From JANNRW01 sp031401815 (GTDB taxonomy: Bacteria > Desulfobacterota > Desulfuromonadia > Geobacterales > DSM-12255): a stretch of DNA of 11,925 nucleotides. This document shows, one piece after another, positions 11,101 to 11,925 of the stretch. How positions within the stretch are numbered: the first letter of the stretch is position 1; the number at the start of each line of letters is the position of its first letter. The DNA is taken from the NCBI GenBank assembly GCA_031401815.1, contig JANNRW010000165.1, positions 1-11,925 on the forward strand, in the 5' to 3' direction. The notes below the pieces were generated by a model. The model was not told the DNA's origin. It was given only the letters and a program-made list of their open reading frames with translations, and made no database searches. The position numbers were made by a program, and so were the translations under genes.

Positions 11101-11925
11101 ATGCCCGGCTTGCCGTATCACCGACATCCATTGACTTCGGTACAGTGATAGCTAGGTCTACGGCAAAGAAATCATTTACTATTCAAAACACCGGTAATAT
11201 CGATCTAAACCTGAAGGAGATGCTGCTGACCGGCTCCGGATTCACCCATACCGGCACACTTGGTTTGTTACCTCGCAACAGCTCGATGACTGTGGAAGTT
11301 CTTTTTCAGGCATCTTCAACGTCTGGGACAAAAAGTGGAACATTGAAAATTGTCAGCAATGCTGGAGCGCCATACGACAATATTACGGTTCAATTTAACG
11401 CTATCGTACCTGAGCCGGTCAACGGAAGCTGCGGCGCAAGCTCCGGCCAGAGCTTTACCACCGCCCCGGCCACCGGCCTCTGCTCCCCGGACGTTACAGC
11501 AACTCTTACCACCACCGCAAACGGCTGGAGCTGGAGTTGCCCCGGCAGTAACGGCGGCAACCCAGCCAGTTGCAGCGCAACCCTGACTACCGGTGGGAGT
11601 TGTGGCCCTCGCCACTGGACTATGCCCAGCGCCTCTCCGACCATCATGAACCTGTACGGTAACCTCTCTATCAATGGTCGGCCAGCCGGAAACTGTGATG
11701 AAATAGCAGCCTATGATACAACCGGAACCGTCATAGGTGTCTACTACGTTGACAGCAGCGGTACCTATGGCGACATGGTGATCAACGGCGACTCCACCCT
11801 GACCTCAGGAGTGGACGAAGGTGCAACAGTCGGTGAAAAGCTGTCTATTCGGGTCTGGGATGGCCAGACTATGACAGAGTACGCGGCACCCAAGGCGATA
11901 CCCAGAACTCCGACCCAGAGCATAC
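8184..11925 (+). CDS. Secreted M4 (thermolysin-family) metallopeptidase, 3' end beyond window
   Basis: At least 1247 residues, open to the window edge. Residues 1-28 are a Sec signal peptide (hydrophobic 7-23; Cys20 is not in a good lipobox). A charged, low-complexity linker runs to about 170. The FTP propeptide is about 176-225 and the PepSY-like part about 262-328. The M4 catalytic domain is about 340-645: H482-E483-F-A-H486 zinc/catalytic motif, third ligand E506 in G-A-M-N-E-S-F-A-D, and the thermolysin His231 equivalent H566 in D-N-G-G-V-H-K-N-S-G. All are present, so it should be an active zinc endopeptidase after secretion. A beta-rich region with no clear match follows, then an ASH/choice-of-anchor-D-like domain (about 974-1075) and a cysteine-bearing GSCG module (about 1080-1125). 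The last visible part has repeats resembling cell-surface or carbohydrate-binding modules. GCAGGAGGG just upstream fixes the start. Confidence 0.92.
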   Translation, partial: MFCTGKVGLVWLISIFIFICSSFDKSAASELQQLIREKSSSTAGMTANDPSLETPSVKKIPPSRKDERRGKSSAKKTATEDNNGATLGEKMRKHLAGGAVTEKPSGKMNARIAVSLQALEEMKGKVRNPRGFRYSVSSIGTPDMITADDLTDAVPSIEKKTTAKSTADDHDHRPREFLRNNREALRLVDPDAELAHGKTTTDELGITRYRYHQQYRGITVWGREVSVYENSSKAITLFRGNYLPTSQIEEISPIITSADAIMKVVTSLGLQTQTLIRQEAMLVIWHDEQSRTDYLAWHVEVAADSDIYWHYFVDAKDGSIRNRYSGIMQGSAVPSSGVDLKGVTRNFTSWQQSTGLYYMIDVTRPINDGAITSVQYKGDIWVKNLQTGSMSSSTSATSGWSPAAVSLISNIYTVLDYFKNTHGLTGYSSTQQNIQANVNGSATSSGFPNNAFFNGADFSINFGLGDGTNYTNLASGLDVVAHEFAHGVVTSTANLTYQYQSGAMNESFADFFAAMVDRDDWIIGEDIYLKNGGVMRDMRNPHNSSDWQPAMMSEYINTASDNGGVHKNSGIPNRAVWLVAEGLTLEGSGISIGKVKTEKIWYRALTTYMHSNDRFLEARKAFIQAALDLYGDSAETAAVRAAWDAVGVFDAMTGQASTNSPTATDPLPGTDFLVTVYSGSIYLESASGWVGPLNTVSARNARPALVVGATESYIFYIDSINYDLRAISLLSEVDFVFDDSQYYWSLAIPQSAGKIAYTTRAIEPYIYIADYQSLTEIPYLLAFLTDNGTSVGSIEYADVMSFDFTGQKLVFDAKSIVSTPGLPDYTNWTIGILDLEAGSITPPLPPQPQGVDIGNPVFASNNNYVIAFDYNDTTSNENAIISYNLTASNSDGLALIAYSGSTDPFYIWQPHFNGSDNAIIFKYMPLFGNSSIRSIPVVKIESSWGGNQNAMSLFSSSLGSYPTLFRNSERIINARLAVSPTSIDFGTVIARSTAKKSFTIQNTGNIDLNLKEMLLTGSGFTHTGTLGLLPRNSSMTVEVLFQASSTSGTKSGTLKIVSNAGAPYDNITVQFNAIVPEPVNGSCGASSGQSFTTAPATGLCSPDVTATLTTTANGWSWSCPGSNGGNPASCSATLTTGGSCGPRHWTMPSASPTIMNLYGNLSINGRPAGNCDEIAAYDTTGTVIGVYYVDSSGTYGDMVINGDSTLTSGVDEGATVGEKLSIRVWDGQTMTEYAAPKAIPRTPTQSI

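Noticed and set aside
11316..11674. Minus-strand frames over the 3' part of the peptidase gene
   Set aside because: They are shadows of the long plus-strand frame, with alanine/glycine/proline-rich composition arising from the antisense of GC-rich codons.

Overview
The window looks like an accessory region of a Gram-negative, probably deltaproteobacterial (Geobacter/Desulfuromonadales-like) chromosome. That assignment is inference. It rests on moderate GC, the mix of toxin-antitoxin (TA) families, and a large secreted protein whose C-terminus carries cysteine-containing 'GSCG...TAP..GLC' modules of a kind I associate with Geobacter-type exoproteins. No rRNA, tRNA, CRISPR array, integrase or transposase gene is visible.

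Positions 1-7777 are a dense toxin-antitoxin island with eight two-gene modules of eight different family combinations: Phd/FitB-type VapC (210-877, +); RelE with a Phd-like/HTH antitoxin (1164-1801, -); Gp49-type HigB with a very short partner (2504-3068, +); AF2212/DUF104-type antitoxin with PIN toxin (3653-4275, +); BrnT/BrnA (4531-5065, +); addiction-module antitoxin/ParE (5671-6206, +); DUF4258 protein, apparently frameshifted, with a YgiT/MqsA-type zinc protein (6665-7189, +); and HicB/HicA (7362-7777, +). A fragment of a ninth antitoxin lies at 7211-7384. Almost all pairs overlap by 1-4 nt or are nearly abutting, so each is a small operon.

The modules are separated by non-coding repeats in fixed orientation. 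R1 (about 200 bp, six copies) carries a terminator-like hairpin. R2 (about 140 bp, three copies) always lies upstream of R1 and ends in a small GC hairpin. R3 (about 126 bp, two copies) carries its own strong terminator and brackets the BrnTA module as a direct repeat. A 125-bp element with inverted-repeat ends (2055-2179) interrupts one R2-R1 junction. The layout resembles a cassette array (TA operon plus repeat/terminator, repeated), but the repeats do not look like integron attC sites and no recombinase gene is present.

After a roughly 400-bp gene-poor spacer (7778-8183), position 8184 to the window end is one open frame for a secreted thermolysin-family (M4) zinc metallopeptidase. It has a signal peptide, propeptide, complete catalytic motifs, a long beta-rich C-terminal region, and no stop before 11925.

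The TA genes probably act as independent addiction modules. The repeats insulate them transcriptionally and may have supplied homology for gaining, losing or duplicating modules.
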